Translations under genes and position numbers: made by a program
Shown: positions 1 to 10,806 of the stretch, one piece after another
Position numbering within the stretch: position 1 is the stretch's first letter
Layout: the number at the start of each line of letters is the position of its first letter
The notes under the pieces: generated by a model
Database searches by the model: none
Seen by the model: only the letters and a program-made list of their open reading frames with translations
Told to the model about the DNA's origin: nothing
Assembly (NCBI RefSeq): GCF_028767125.1
Contig: NZ_JAKCWP010000001.1
Span: forward strand, 496,001 to 560,000
Length of the DNA stretch: 64,000 nt
DNA from: Chelativorans sp. YIM 93263
GTDB lineage: Bacteria; Pseudomonadota; Alphaproteobacteria; Rhizobiales; Rhizobiaceae
Direction of reading: 5' to 3'

Positions 1-80
1 GGAGGCGGTATAGATCGCTCACTTTGCCTGGAAACGGCGCCAAGTCGCGGATTTTTGCTGTTCCCAGGGGTGAAAGTTGC

Positions 81-112
81 CTTGCGCGACAAAAACGCTG
101 TTCCTATATACG
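81..112 (+). promoter_or_regulatory. RpoH (sigma-32) heat-shock promoter of dnaK
   Basis: CTTG at 81-84, an 18-nt spacer, then CCTATATACG at 103-112. This fits the alphaproteobacterial RpoH pattern (CTTG, 17-18 nt, C-Y-TAT-N-T). It lies about 120 bases upstream of the dnaK start, leaving a long leader. No CIRCE inverted repeat is visible in the leader, so control is probably by RpoH rather than HrcA. The +1 is inferred, not seen. Confidence 0.75.
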
Positions 113-231
113 CGCCAAGTCGCGTACCCGCGTTCCCTCGACAGAACGCATCGCGGCATTTTCTTGTGAACAGGGGCTGTTGCCTGGAACGCCGGAATGG
201 GTCCTGACAGTCTGCTTAGTGGAGAGAATGA

Positions 232-2160
<1,929 letters not shown>

Positions 2161-2180
2161 GGCGGCTGACGACATGCAGA

Positions 2181-2207
2181 AGCCCGGGCGAAAGCGCCCG
2201 GGCTTTT
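2181..2207 (+). terminator. Intrinsic terminator after dnaK
   Basis: A perfect 10-bp stem (2181-2190 with 2195-2204) with a 4-nt AAAG loop, followed by TTTT, 20 bases after the dnaK stop. The remaining 190 bases before dnaJ hold no gene I can support and no clear CTTG-type promoter. Confidence 0.85.
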
Positions 2208-2398
2208 CAGTTCTACCCGGCGAACGGGTTTGCTGGACATGGGCCCGGATGTTCTCGGCGCTGCGGCCCTGCCGGAAACAGGCGGACGCGTTGCTGGCCA
2301 AAAACTGCAAACTATGGCATTCGCACGGCTGAACACCTAAATTGCGGCCACGGGACGGGACCGGTCCGCGTAAGAAGAACATGCGGGAACTCTGATTC

Positions 2399-3523
2399 AT
2401 GAAGGCAGATTTTTACGAGACGCTCAGCGTATCGAGAAACGCCGACGAGAAGGAACTGAAGAGCGCTTTCCGCAAGCTCGCCATGAAATATCACCCCGAC
2501 CGCAACCCGGGTGATCAGACGGCCGAACAAAAGTTCAAGGAAATCAACGAGGCGTACGAGACGCTGAGCGACCCGCAGAAACGGGCTGTCTACGATCGCT
2601 ATGGCCATGCCGCATTCGAGAACGGGGGCATGGGCGGACGCCCTGGCGGTGGCTTCGGCGGCGGCGGATTTGCCGACATTTTCGAGGACATCTTCGGCGA
2701 CATCATGGGCGGACGCCAGCGCCGCTCCGGGCGCGATCACGGCGCGGATCTCCGCTATAATATGGAGATCACGCTTGAGGATGCGTTTACGGGCAAGACC
2801 GCGCAGATCCACGTGCCGACCTCGGTGAGCTGTGACGAATGCTCGGGCTCGGGCGCCCGTCCGGGCTCCTCGCCCACCCAGTGTCCCATGTGCCACGGCG
2901 CAGGCCGCGTGCGCGCGGCACAAGGTTTCTTTTCGATCGAGCGCGCCTGTCCGCAATGCCAGGGGCGCGGCGAGATCATCCAGGATCCCTGCCCGAAGTG
3001 CTCCGGCCAGGGCCGTGTTACGGAGGAGCGCTCGCTTTCAGTCAACATTCCCGCCGGAATCGAGGATGGCACGCGCATCCGGCTGGCGGGCGAGGGCGAA
3101 GCCGGTCTTCGCGGCGGCCCGCCCGGCGATCTCTACATTTTCCTGTCGGTCAAGCCGCACGAGTTCTTTCAGCGCGACGGGGCCGATCTCTTCTGCAAGG
3201 TTCCTATTTCCATGACCACCGCTGCGCTTGGCGGAGCCTTCGAGGTTGCCACGCTCGATGGCTCTCAAACACGCGTGAAAGTGCCTGAAGGCACACAGAA
3301 CGGACGCCAGTTTCGCTTGCGCGGAAAGGGCATGCCTATCCTTCGTCAGCCGCAGGTCGGCGATCTTTATATTCAGGTAGCGGTTGAAACTCCGCAGAAT
3401 CTGACCAAAAAACAAAGAGAAGTGCTTGAAGAATTCGAGCGGATTACGTCTCATGAAAACAGTCCGCAATCGACAGGGTTCTTTTCCCGTATGAAAGAGT
3501 TCTTCGAATCATTCGGAGATTAG
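2399..3523 (+). CDS. dnaJ: Chaperone protein DnaJ (Hsp40)
   Basis: Co-chaperone that delivers clients to DnaK and stimulates its ATPase. The 374-residue type I DnaJ shows all domains in order: J domain (residues 1-70, HPD at 32-34), Gly/Phe-rich linker (about 76-105), a zinc-binding region with four CxxCxGxG repeats (Cys 145/148, 162/165, 184/187, 198/201) and the C-terminal substrate-binding domain. The N-terminus [13 protein letters not shown] is slightly divergent from the usual DYYEVLGV but intact. It follows dnaK in the same direction, separated by a terminator, so it needs read-through or its own promoter. Confidence 0.99.
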   Translation: MKADFYETLSVSRNADEKELKSAFRKLAMKYHPDRNPGDQTAEQKFKEINEAYETLSDPQKRAVYDRYGHAAFENGGMGGRPGGGFGGGGFADIFEDIFGDIMGGRQRRSGRDHGADLRYNMEITLEDAFTGKTAQIHVPTSVSCDECSGSGARPGSSPTQCPMCHGAGRVRAAQGFFSIERACPQCQGRGEIIQDPCPKCSGQGRVTEERSLSVNIPAGIEDGTRIRLAGEGEAGLRGGPPGDLYIFLSVKPHEFFQRDGADLFCKVPISMTTAALGGAFEVATLDGSQTRVKVPEGTQNGRQFRLRGKGMPILRQPQVGDLYIQVAVETPQNLTKKQREVLEEFERITSHENSPQSTGFFSRMKEFFESFGD

Positions 3524-3557
3524 ATATCGAATCGCCCCAGTGGGTGGGAGGATAAGG

Positions 3558-4163
3558 ATGGGTAAAGGCTTGGGAAAAAAAACGCTCGCCGAGCGGTTTG
3601 ACGCGGAGTTGCGCTTTTTCCGCGGGTGGATGGACAAGCCTAAGGAGGTCGGCTCCGTTATCCCAACCAGCGGCGTGACTGCGCGGCGGATGGCGTCCAT
3701 TGTGCGGCCCGAGCGTGACGATCTTGTTCTGGAACTCGGCCCTGGTACCGGCGTCATTACCCGCGCGATTCTGCAGCGCGGCATCAAGCCCGAAAATCTT
3801 GTTTCGGTCGAATACTCTTCCGAATTCGTTGAGCGCCTCCAGGCGGATTTTCCGGATGTGAATTTCGTAACGGGTGATGCGTTCGATCTCGACAATGTGC
3901 TTGCACCGTGGAAGGGGCGAAGCTTCGACAGTGTCGTCTCCGCCATTCCACTGCTGAATTTTCCCACCAATGATCGCGTTACCCTGGTCGAGCGTTTGCT
4001 CGACCTGCTTCCTGCCGGAAGGCCCATTGTGCAGATCACCTATGGCGCGGTTTCACCTGTGCCAGCCGGCCGCGGATCCTATTCGGTCGAACGTTTCGAT
4101 TTCGTCGTCCGCAACATTCCGCCGGCTCATCTGTGGCTGTATCGTCGCCCGTCCCGCGCGTGA
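3558..4163 (+). CDS. pmtA: Phosphatidylethanolamine/phospholipid N-methyltransferase
   Basis: Predicted SAM-dependent methyltransferase making phosphatidylcholine from phosphatidylethanolamine at the inner membrane. From the ATG at 3558 (SD GGGAGG at 3546-3551, 6-nt spacing) it is 201 residues. An upstream in-frame GTG at 3540 lacks a good SD. The SAM motif LELGPGTG is at about residues 58-65, followed by FVTGDAFDL and SAIPLLNFP, as in the soluble Sinorhizobium/Agrobacterium-type PmtA. It sits directly after dnaJ, a linkage I recall from Rhizobiales. An rRNA dimethyltransferase-like fold is an alternative reading, but its length and motifs favour PmtA. Confidence 0.85.
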   Translation: MGKGLGKKTLAERFDAELRFFRGWMDKPKEVGSVIPTSGVTARRMASIVRPERDDLVLELGPGTGVITRAILQRGIKPENLVSVEYSSEFVERLQADFPDVNFVTGDAFDLDNVLAPWKGRSFDSVVSAIPLLNFPTNDRVTLVERLLDLLPAGRPIVQITYGAVSPVPAGRGSYSVERFDFVVRNIPPAHLWLYRRPSRA

Positions 4164-4217
4164 TTTCAGCGTTTTTAGGGAGTAGTGTTCGCTTAAGCTG
4201 ATTTCGGAAGGAAGAAT

Positions 4218-4811
4218 ATGACGCCGCGAATCCTTGTTTTCGCCGGGTCCACGCGCAGTGGCGCCCTGAGCGGGAAGACCGCAGACGCCGCAACGAAGGA
4301 ACTGGCGCTCCAAGGGGCAGATGTGACGCGCATTTCCCTTCTCGACTATCCGCTCCCCATTCTCAATGAGGATCTGGAGCGTGATAAAGGTGTTCCCGAA
4401 AACGCCGTTAAACTGGCGCGGCAGATAAGCAATCAGGATGGTGTCCTCATCGCGACGCCGGAATACAATTCCTCCCTCCCACCACTTCTGAAGAACACAA
4501 TCGACTGGATCAGCCGCGTAAGCACAGACGCGCAAGGCAGGCCCATGCGCGCTTTCAGCGGAAAGCCGGTGGCACTCTGCTCCTCCTCCAATGGCGGCTT
4601 TGCCGGTGTTCGCGCCATAGCGCAGCTGCGCGCCGTGCTGGTGCATATCCAGGCCGAGGTGATTACGCCGCAATGCTCCGTCCCCCGCGCCCAGGAAGCG
4701 TTCGACGAAAAGGGCGCTTTTATCGAGGAAAGGCTTCAGAAATCCATGACCCGTGTCTGCCGTACGCTGATAGAGCACGCCCGGCTCTTTTCAAGGCGGG
4801 CCGAGGGGTGA
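4218..4811 (+). CDS. NADPH-dependent FMN reductase family protein
   Basis: Flavodoxin-like NAD(P)H:FMN or quinone reductase (ChrR/YieF-like family), probably moving electrons from NADPH to flavin or quinone-type acceptors in the cytosol. The 197-residue product has the phosphate-binding loop GSTRSGALS near residues 10-18 and the [17 protein letters not shown] motif of this family. Start ATG 4218 follows GGAAGGAAG. Its stop overlaps the GTG start of pyrF (GTGA), so the two genes are translationally coupled. The natural acceptor cannot be told from sequence. Confidence 0.85.
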   Translation: MTPRILVFAGSTRSGALSGKTADAATKELALQGADVTRISLLDYPLPILNEDLERDKGVPENAVKLARQISNQDGVLIATPEYNSSLPPLLKNTIDWISRVSTDAQGRPMRAFSGKPVALCSSSNGGFAGVRAIAQLRAVLVHIQAEVITPQCSVPRAQEAFDEKGAFIEERLQKSMTRVCRTLIEHARLFSRRAEG

Positions 4812-5521
4812 AGATCGAGGATAGCCGCGACCGCCTGATCGTCGGTCTGGACGTGCCCACCCTGGCGGAGGCCGAGAAAGCGGTGGCCGAACTCGGCGAC
4901 ACGGTCACGTTCTACAAGATCGGGTATCAGTTGGTCTTCGCCGGAGGGCTGGGTTTCGCGCGGGAGCTGGCCCAGTCGGGCAAGAACATCTTTCTCGATA
5001 TGAAGCTGCTCGACATCGACAACACGGTCGCAAAGGGCGTTGAGAACATTGCGCGCATGGGCATGAGCATGCTGACGATCCATGCCTATCCCAAGGCCAT
5101 GCGTGCGGCTGTTGCCGCGGCCCAGGGTTCTGGGCTTTGCCTGCTGGGCGTGACCGTATTGACGTCGATGGACGAACGGGATCTGGTCGATGCGGGCTAT
5201 GAATACGACCCGCACGCACTTGTCTTGCGCCGCTCGGAACAGGTTCGCGATGCCGGCATGGGCGGCGTCGTCTGTTCAGCCGCGGAGGCGAACGCGGTAC
5301 GTCGTGTGGTGGGGCCGAATCTCGCCCTTGTGACGCCGGGCATCCGCCCGGCCGGTGCTGCCCATGGCGATCAGAAGCGTGTGGTCACGCCCGCCGATGC
5401 GATCAGGGCCGGGGCGAGCCATCTGGTTGTAGCGCGCCCGATCATCGGCGCGGAAGATCGGAGGAATGCCGCGAGCGCCATTTTGGAAGAAATAGAAGCC
5501 GCCACCACCGCGAGTGGCTGA
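4808..5521 (+). CDS. pyrF: Orotidine 5'-phosphate decarboxylase
   Basis: Last step of de novo UMP synthesis: decarboxylates OMP to UMP. The product is 237 residues from the GTG at 4808, which overlaps the preceding stop by 4 bases. The catalytic signature [10 protein letters not shown] (Asp64, Lys66, Asp69) and the phosphate-binding region VTPGIRPAG are present. A longer reading from 4673 would run far into the previous gene and adds nothing conserved. Group I PyrF of normal length. Confidence 0.97.
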   Translation: MKIEDSRDRLIVGLDVPTLAEAEKAVAELGDTVTFYKIGYQLVFAGGLGFARELAQSGKNIFLDMKLLDIDNTVAKGVENIARMGMSMLTIHAYPKAMRAAVAAAQGSGLCLLGVTVLTSMDERDLVDAGYEYDPHALVLRRSEQVRDAGMGGVVCSAAEANAVRRVVGPNLALVTPGIRPAGAAHGDQKRVVTPADAIRAGASHLVVARPIIGAEDRRNAASAILEEIEAATTASG

Positions 5522-5548
5522 GGCTAGAGGCTGTCAGGGAGAAGAGGA

Positions 5549-5842
5549 ATGGCCAAAGGATATTGGATTGCCCATATGGATGTGCGCGATCCCGAACGCT
5601 ACAAAGACTACATCGCCACCGCTAAACCCGCTTTCGAACGTTTTGGCGCCCGTTTCCTGGTTCGTGGAGGCACTTACGAAGCGATGGAAGGCAAAGGCCG
5701 CGGCCGGAACGTAGTCATCGAGTTCCCTTCCCTCGAAATGGCGAAGGAATGTTACAACTCGCCTGAATATCAGGAAGCCAAGGCTATCCGGCAGTCCGTT
5801 GCCGAGGGTGAATTGGTGATGGTGGAAGGATATGACGGCTGA
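5549..5842 (+). CDS. DUF1330 family protein
   Basis: A 97-residue ferredoxin-fold (dimeric alpha/beta barrel) protein of unknown function. The family pattern is visible: MAKGYWIAHMDVRDPERYKDY at the start, then FGARFLVRGG, then NVVIEFPS and CYNSPEYQEAKAIR. SD GAAGAGGA directly precedes the ATG. It follows pyrF by 27 bases, and its stop shares one base with the start of the broken GNAT gene, suggesting one transcript from pyrF onwards. No enzymatic role should be assumed. Confidence 0.9.
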   Translation: MAKGYWIAHMDVRDPERYKDYIATAKPAFERFGARFLVRGGTYEAMEGKGRGRNVVIEFPSLEMAKECYNSPEYQEAKAIRQSVAEGELVMVEGYDG

Positions 5843-6371
5843 TGGTTTCAGCGGCTGAGCGGGCTTACTCGATCAGAGCACGGGTGCCGGCGGACGATGA
5901 AGCGCTGCTGTGTATCGAGCAGCGCGCGACCGAGCTTTTCCGCGACCACGGCTACCCGAGTTGGCCGACGGTCCGGTTACGAGCCTGGAGGACTATAGGG
6001 CCATCCTGGTGGGCAACGAAGCCTTGACCGCGGTCGGTCGAAATGGCGAGCCCGTGGGTTAGGCGATCTTCGGTCCCGTCGAGCAGAATCTGCACTTGCG
6101 TGAGCTTGCTGTGGATCCAAGCCACCAGAAGCAGGGCATCGGGACGGCTCTCGTGGAAAAGGTGGTTGGCGGGGCAAGACAGAAGGGCCATGCCGGCGTG
6201 ACGCTTACGACATTTCGCGATGTGCCCTTCAACGCTCCTTTTTATGCCCGGCTGGATTTCGAGGAGTTGCCGCTCAGAGAAGCGGGCGATGTGTTGCGCC
6301 AGGTCTTTCACCGGGAAGTACCGAGGGGGATTGACCCCTCCCGGCGAGTGCTCATGCGGAAGATGTTGTAG
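5842..6371 (+). pseudogene. GNAT-family N-acetyltransferase, disrupted
   Basis: Remains of a Gcn5-related acetyltransferase of about 175 residues. The N-terminal part is read from the ATG at 5842 (IRARVPADDEALLCIEQRAT, then FRDHGYP). The frame is lost at 5956-5960, where a missing G would restore CCG-GAG. The rest is read in the next frame (ELADGPVTSLEDYRAILVGN, then the acetyl-CoA-binding stretch LAVDPSHQKQGIGTALVEKV and a C-terminal FYARLDFEELPL). A second lesion, an in-frame TAG at 6060-6062, lies between NGEPVG and AIFGPVEQ. Two independent lesions argue for a real pseudogene. A fragment starting at 6096 keeps the acetyl-CoA site but lacks half the fold. Confidence 0.85.
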
Positions 6372-6381
6372 TCAGTGTCTG

Positions 6382-6411
6382 TTGCGTTGCAGCATTTGCG
6401 CTTTGCATTGC
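6382..6411 (+). promoter_or_regulatory. Cluster of five TTGC motifs upstream of phaZ
   Basis: TTGC occurs at 6382, 6387, 6396, 6403 and 6408, all within 30 bases and about 80 bases upstream of the PHB depolymerase start. PhaR-type PHB regulators recognise TGC/GCA-rich sites, so this is a candidate operator; that is inference from density and position only. Confidence 0.35.
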
Positions 6412-6487
6412 ACAAGAATTACGTTACTTTCCCCTTCATGGAATGTTCTTTGACTTGCGGACTGTTTGGCTAATCGGGCGGTTCGTC

Positions 6488-7717
6488 ATGTATTATCAAT
6501 TTTTCGAATGGCAGCATGCGGCGCTTCAGCCCGCCCGCGCCTATGCCGATGCGGTCCGGCAGTTCTACGCCAGCCCGGATAATCCAGCGGCCGATACGGC
6601 CTGGGGGCGCACCATCGCCGCGACCGCGGAGTTTTTCGAAAGAACGACCCGGCGTTACGACAAGCCAACCTTCGGCATCACCCGGACGGAGGTGAACGGA
6701 AAGAGTGTTGCGGTTCGCGAGAATGTCGTCTGGGAAAAGCCGTTCTGCCGGCTTTTGCACTTCGAAAAGGAAAGTTTGGCGGGAACCGGGCGTGAGCCCA
6801 AACTTCTGATCGTCGCGCCGCTGTCGGGCCATTATGCGACGCTGCTGCGCGGCACGGTGGAGGCGATGCTGCCGTACGGCGACGTCTACATCACCGACTG
6901 GGCGGACGCGCGCATGGTGCCGCTCGCGCAAGGCCGCTTCGACCTCGATGACCACATTGATTACGTAGTCGAGATGCTCGGCGCGCTTGGGCCCGGCGCA
7001 CACGTCATGGCCGTCTGCCAGCCCTCCGTGCCGGTCCTGGCTGCTGCTGCGCTGATGGAGGCTCGCGGGGACAAAAACCGGCCAGCCTCGATGATCCTGA
7101 TGGGCGGCCCTGTCGATACCCGGCGCAATCCCACAGCGGTCAACCGGCTGGCCGAGGAGCGCGGGATCGACTGGTTCCGGGACAATGTCATCATGTCCGT
7201 CCCGTGGCCGAATCCTGGGTCCATGCGCGCCGTCTATCCCGGTTTTCTGCAGCTTTCGGGATTTATGGCCATGAATCTCGACCGTCACGTCACCGCTCAC
7301 CGGGACTTCTTCCTGCATCTCGTTCGAGACGACGGCGATTCGGCGGAAAAGCACCGGGAATTTTACGATGAATATCTGGCCGTCATGGATCTGACGGCCG
7401 AGTTCTATCTGCAGACGGTGGAAACGGTTTTCATTCGCCACGCCTTGCCGAAAGGCGAAATGATCCATCGGGGCGAGCCCGTCGATCCGGCTGCGGTTCG
7501 ATCAGTGGCACTTCTGACAATCGAGGGAGAAAACGACGACGTTTCGGGCGTGGGCCAGACCAGGGCAGCCCACGACCTGTGCGTCAATCTTCCGGACGAT
7601 CTGCGCGAACACCATCTTCAACCGGCCGTCGGGCATTACGGCGTCTTCAACGGCTCTCGTTTTCGCGCGGAGATTGCACCGCGCATCGCCTCATTCATCG
7701 CTCGGCAGACGAGATAG
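6488..7717 (+). CDS. phaZ: Intracellular polyhydroxyalkanoate (PHB) depolymerase
   Basis: Hydrolyses stored poly(3-hydroxybutyrate) granules in the cytoplasm. From the ATG at 6488 (MYYQFFEWQHAALQPARA, the usual N-terminus) it is 409 residues; a further start at 6443 adds unconserved residues. The cysteine-nucleophile triad of the Ralstonia-type enzyme is recognisable: Cys177 in AVCQPSVPV, Asp350 in EGENDDVSG and His383 in GHYGVFNG, with almost the same spacing as the reference (C183/D355/H388). No signal peptide, consistent with an intracellular enzyme. It is monocistronic, convergent with csbD by 4 bases. The PHB synthesis genes are not in this window. Confidence 0.93.
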   Translation: MYYQFFEWQHAALQPARAYADAVRQFYASPDNPAADTAWGRTIAATAEFFERTTRRYDKPTFGITRTEVNGKSVAVRENVVWEKPFCRLLHFEKESLAGTGREPKLLIVAPLSGHYATLLRGTVEAMLPYGDVYITDWADARMVPLAQGRFDLDDHIDYVVEMLGALGPGAHVMAVCQPSVPVLAAAALMEARGDKNRPASMILMGGPVDTRRNPTAVNRLAEERGIDWFRDNVIMSVPWPNPGSMRAVYPGFLQLSGFMAMNLDRHVTAHRDFFLHLVRDDGDSAEKHREFYDEYLAVMDLTAEFYLQTVETVFIRHALPKGEMIHRGEPVDPAAVRSVALLTIEGENDDVSGVGQTRAAHDLCVNLPDDLREHHLQPAVGHYGVFNGSRFRAEIAPRIASFIARQTR

Positions 7718-7721
7718 GGGA

Positions 7722-7931
7722 TCACCCGGCTTGGTCGTTCCGCGCCAGCCAGTCATCAATCTCGCGTTCGGCCTCTTCCTTGCCCTTGCCGTAACGCTCT
7801 TGAATACGCCCGGCCAGTTCCTGCCGGTTGCCCTTCACAACGCTTAAGTCATCATCGGTGAGCTTGCCCCACTGTCGCTGGGCCTTGCCCTTGAATTGTT
7901 CCCAGTTTCCTTCCACCTGATCCCAGTTCAT
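7722..7931 (-). CDS. CsbD family stress-response protein
   Basis: Small 69-residue CsbD-like protein: MNWDQVEGNWEQFKGKAQ, then WGKLTDDDL, then a basic/acidic helix GKGKEEAEREIDDW. Family members are abundant general-stress proteins of unknown biochemical role. It is preceded by an EcfG-type promoter (7968-7993), so expression under general stress is expected. SD-like GGGAAA lies just upstream of the ATG. Divergent from the P450 gene, convergent with phaZ. Confidence 0.93.
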   Translation of the reverse strand: MNWDQVEGNWEQFKGKAQRQWGKLTDDDLSVVKGNRQELAGRIQERYGKGKEEAEREIDDWLARNDQAG

Positions 7932-7967
7932 GCCGGTTTCCCTTTCATGAGTGCGTTTACGTTAGAA

Positions 7968-7993
7968 AACGTCAGGGAAGCGGCCACGGTTCC
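7968..7993 (-). promoter_or_regulatory. EcfG-type general stress promoter of csbD
   Basis: On the minus strand GGAAC (7993-7989), a 17-nt spacer, then CGTT (7971-7968), 36 bases before the csbD ATG. This matches the GGAAC-N16/17-CGTT consensus of the alphaproteobacterial PhyR-EcfG general stress sigma factor. A second GGAAC 16 bases further upstream lacks a CGTT at the right distance. Confidence 0.7.
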
Positions 7994-8046
7994 CCCCGCA
8001 AGGTTCCGATTGAACGTATCCGCGTCGGCCATAGATATAGCAAGAG

Positions 8047-9435
8047 ATGGACATTCCGATGGACACCAAGCCCGCCTCCTTCCGCCCGCCGGCTCCGAGC
8101 CCGCGGCAAAAGCCGCCGACGACGTTTCAGATGATGCGGATCGTCTACCGCAACCCGCTGGAGCTGTGGGGCGAGCCCTCCTACAACGAACCCTGGATCT
8201 CTATCGCGGGTGGGATCGGCGGGCCGCTGCTGATCGCCAATGACCCTGGCCTCATTCGTCATGTGCTGGTGGATAATGCCAGGAACTACAAGATGGCTCG
8301 CGTACGCCAGAAGATCCTCCGGCCGATTCTCCGCGACGGCCTTTTAACCGCGGAAGGCGAGGTCTGGCGGCGCTCTCGCAAGGCCATGGCGCCGGTCTTC
8401 ACACCGCGCCACATTGCCGGTTTCGCGCGCCCGATGCTCAAGCAGGCAAACCTGTTCGCCACGCGCTACGAAGACAGGATCGGCAGCACGACCGATGTCT
8501 CGCGCGACATGACCATGCTGACTTTCGATATACTGGCCGAAACGCTCTTTTCCGGCGAGGTGGCCGGCGAACCGGACGGTTTCGCAAACCAGGTGGACCG
8601 CCTGTTCGAAACCATGGGGCGGGTGGATCCGCTCGATCTCCTAGGCGCGCCGGATTGGCTGCCGCGCATCACCCGTCTCCTCGGGCGCAATTCGCTTGCC
8701 TTCTTCCGCGACATCGTTGGGCGCACCATGGAGATGCGGAAGGAAAAGCTCGCCCGTGATGGCGCAAATGCGCCGGAGGACTTCCTGACCTTGCTCTTGC
8801 GGGCGGAAGGCCCGGACGGGCTCACGCGACAGGAGATCGAGGACAACATCATCACCTTTATCGGCGCGGGTCACGAGACCACTGCCCGGGCGCTTGGCTG
8901 GACGTTTTATTGCTTGGCGAACCTGCCGGAAGAACGCGCGCGGATCGAGACCGAGATAGACGCGGTGCTGGCGCGGGAGCCCGACCCCGTCAAATGGCTG
9001 GATCTGATGCCGCTCGCCCGCGCGGCATTCGAGGAGGCGATGCGGCTTTACCCGCCTGCGCCCTCGATCAATCGTGAAGCGATCGAGGACGACGCCTATA
9101 CGGACCTGGAAATCCCGAGGGGAACCCAGGTCCTCGTTATGCCCTGGACCGTACACCGCCACCGCAAGCTCTGGGACGACCCGGAAGCCTATCGCCCGTC
9201 CCGCTTCTATCCCGACAATCGCGAGGAGATCGGCCGCTTCCAGTATCTGCCCTTCGGTGCGGGCCCGCGCGTGTGCATCGGCGCGACCTTTGCCATGCAG
9301 GAGGCGGTGATCGCACTCGCCGCCTTGATGTCGCGCTATCGCTTCGAACTTCTGCCGGAGACGAAGCCCTGGCCCGTGCAGAAGCTCACCACGCAGCCCC
9401 AGGGAGGCCTGCCAATGCGGGTGGAGCGGCGCTGA
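8047..9435 (+). CDS. Cytochrome P450 monooxygenase
   Basis: Heme-thiolate monooxygenase of 462 residues, soluble (no membrane anchor). All core motifs are present: I-helix GAGHETTARAL (oxygen activation), K-helix EAMRLYPP (ExxR), and the heme loop FGAGPRVCIG with the axial Cys at about residue 410. The start is ATG 8047 (an in-frame ATG at 8059 is an alternative). The substrate cannot be inferred. No ferredoxin or ferredoxin reductase gene is nearby, so electron partners must come from elsewhere. Monocistronic, with its end 1 base from the convergent yraN remnant. Confidence 0.95.
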   Translation: MDIPMDTKPASFRPPAPSPRQKPPTTFQMMRIVYRNPLELWGEPSYNEPWISIAGGIGGPLLIANDPGLIRHVLVDNARNYKMARVRQKILRPILRDGLLTAEGEVWRRSRKAMAPVFTPRHIAGFARPMLKQANLFATRYEDRIGSTTDVSRDMTMLTFDILAETLFSGEVAGEPDGFANQVDRLFETMGRVDPLDLLGAPDWLPRITRLLGRNSLAFFRDIVGRTMEMRKEKLARDGANAPEDFLTLLLRAEGPDGLTRQEIEDNIITFIGAGHETTARALGWTFYCLANLPEERARIETEIDAVLAREPDPVKWLDLMPLARAAFEEAMRLYPPAPSINREAIEDDAYTDLEIPRGTQVLVMPWTVHRHRKLWDDPEAYRPSRFYPDNREEIGRFQYLPFGAGPRVCIGATFAMQEAVIALAALMSRYRFELLPETKPWPVQKLTTQPQGGLPMRVERR

Positions 9436-9436
9436 A

Positions 9437-9810
9437 TCACGCGCCGGAATAGATGTTCTTCACGTGCACGGGCCAGCGGCGGGGCAGGATGGCGACGAGG
9501 TCGTAACGAATGCTGAGGTCGGCATGATCCGCCTGGCGCCCCAGCCAAAGGTCCGCGCCGCATCGATCCGCCGCTGCGCGAGCGCCCCCACCGCCTCCAT
9601 TGCCTCCTCGAGCGTGGGCCGGGCCTTCACCTCCACGATGATGACCAGACTGCCGCGCCGGGCGATCAGGTCGATTTCGCCGACGGGCGTTCGATAGCGG
9701 CGCGCGAGAATGCGATAGCCTTTCAGCATCAGCGCCGCGGCAGCGAGCCATTCGCCGCGATGGCCTTTACGATAGGCGCGCCTGCGCTTCCGGCGGGGAT
9801 CGATCTTCAC
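9437..9810 (-). pseudogene. yraN: YraN/UPF0102 family protein, frameshifted
   Basis: Predicted restriction-endonuclease-like (UPF0102) protein. From the GTG at 9810, which overlaps the rsmI stop by 4 bases, the first frame gives the conserved [19 protein letters not shown] and [24 protein letters not shown] (the E-D-ExK nuclease-like core). The family C-terminus ([20 protein letters not shown]) is in another frame. Adding one T to the TTT at 9549-9547 restores a 124-residue protein through [15 protein letters not shown]. The core is intact and only the last third is affected, so this may be a recent mutation or a base-calling error. Function in the cell is not established for the family. Confidence 0.85.
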
Positions 9811-10703
9811 TTTTCCCCTTCCGCCCGCAGTGTGAGAAGGCGCCGATAGAGATCGGATTTCTTTCCTCCGGTCATACGCGCAGCCTCCCCGGCAGCCTTC
9901 GATGCCGACATCTCTTCCGAAAGCGCAAGCAACAGCCGGTCGGTATCCTTCACGTCCGGAGCTGCTGCGTCCGGCGGGCCGATGCACACCACCACCTCCC
10001 CCTTGGGGGCACCTGCCGACGCGTAATGCGCCGCCAGGTCGGAGAGGCTTCCACGGCGTATTTCCTCGAAAACCTTGGTCAATTCACGCGCGACCACCGC
10101 CTGGCGCGCGCCCAGCGTCTCGGCCATCGCCTTCAGGCTGTCGGCAAGCCTCCGGGGCGATTCGAAAAAGACGAGGGTGGCCGGCGTCGCCGCGAGCGCT
10201 TCCAGCCGGCTGCGCCTCTGTCCGGCCTTGGCCGGCAGAAAACCCGCAAACAGAAACGCGTCCGTCGGCAAGCCCGAGGCGGTAAGCGCTGCGAGAACCG
10301 CCGAAGGCCCGGGGATCGGTACCACGCGGACTCCTTTTTCCTGCACCGCTTGCACCAATCGGAGCCCGGGATCGGAAACGAGCGGCGTGCCGGCGTCGCT
10401 GACCAGCGCAATGCTCTTTCCCTCTTCCAGCGCCGCGAGAAGACGAGGGCCGGCCTGCTCTGCATTGTGCTCGTGATAGGCCGTCAGGCGCTGCTGGATG
10501 CCGTAGCGCTCCAGGAGCACGCGCGTGACCCTTGTATCCTCGCAGGCGACGATGTCGGTCCCGGCGAGTACCTCCAGCGCCCGCAGGGTGATATCGGACA
10601 GATTGCCGATTGGCGTGGCCACGAGATAGAGAGCGGGCTCCGGCGGCACGGCGGAAAACGCGCTGCTGCCAATCGAATAGCGTTTCTGATCGTGATTGTT
10701 CAC
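9807..10703 (-). CDS. rsmI: 16S rRNA (cytidine(1402)-2'-O)-methyltransferase
   Basis: SAM-dependent tetrapyrrole-methylase-fold enzyme that 2'-O-methylates C1402 in the decoding centre of 16S rRNA. The 298-residue protein carries [21 protein letters not shown], then [15 protein letters not shown], then [12 protein letters not shown] and [16 protein letters not shown], all diagnostic for RsmI, and ends with the small C-terminal domain ([10 protein letters not shown]). It is coupled to yraN by a 4-base overlap and divergent from the lipoprotein gene at 10807, the common rsmI-yraN/LppC arrangement of alphaproteobacteria. Confidence 0.97.
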   Translation of the reverse strand: MNNHDQKRYSIGSSAFSAVPPEPALYLVATPIGNLSDITLRALEVLAGTDIVACEDTRVTRVLLERYGIQQRLTAYHEHNAEQAGPRLLAALEEGKSIALVSDAGTPLVSDPGLRLVQAVQEKGVRVVPIPGPSAVLAALTASGLPTDAFLFAGFLPAKAGQRRSRLEALAATPATLVFFESPRRLADSLKAMAETLGARQAVVARELTKVFEEIRRGSLSDLAAHYASAGAPKGEVVVCIGPPDAAAPDVKDTDRLLLALSEEMSASKAAGEAARMTGGKKSDLYRRLLTLRAEGEK

Positions 10704-10806
10704 GGCGGTCCTTCACAGGCAAATCGCGTAGTCTGCGCAACCTCTTTGACATGCTGGCCTGCCGGTTGCAAAAGTGCCGCCGGGCTTGGTGAGAGGAAAA
10801 AGCAGA

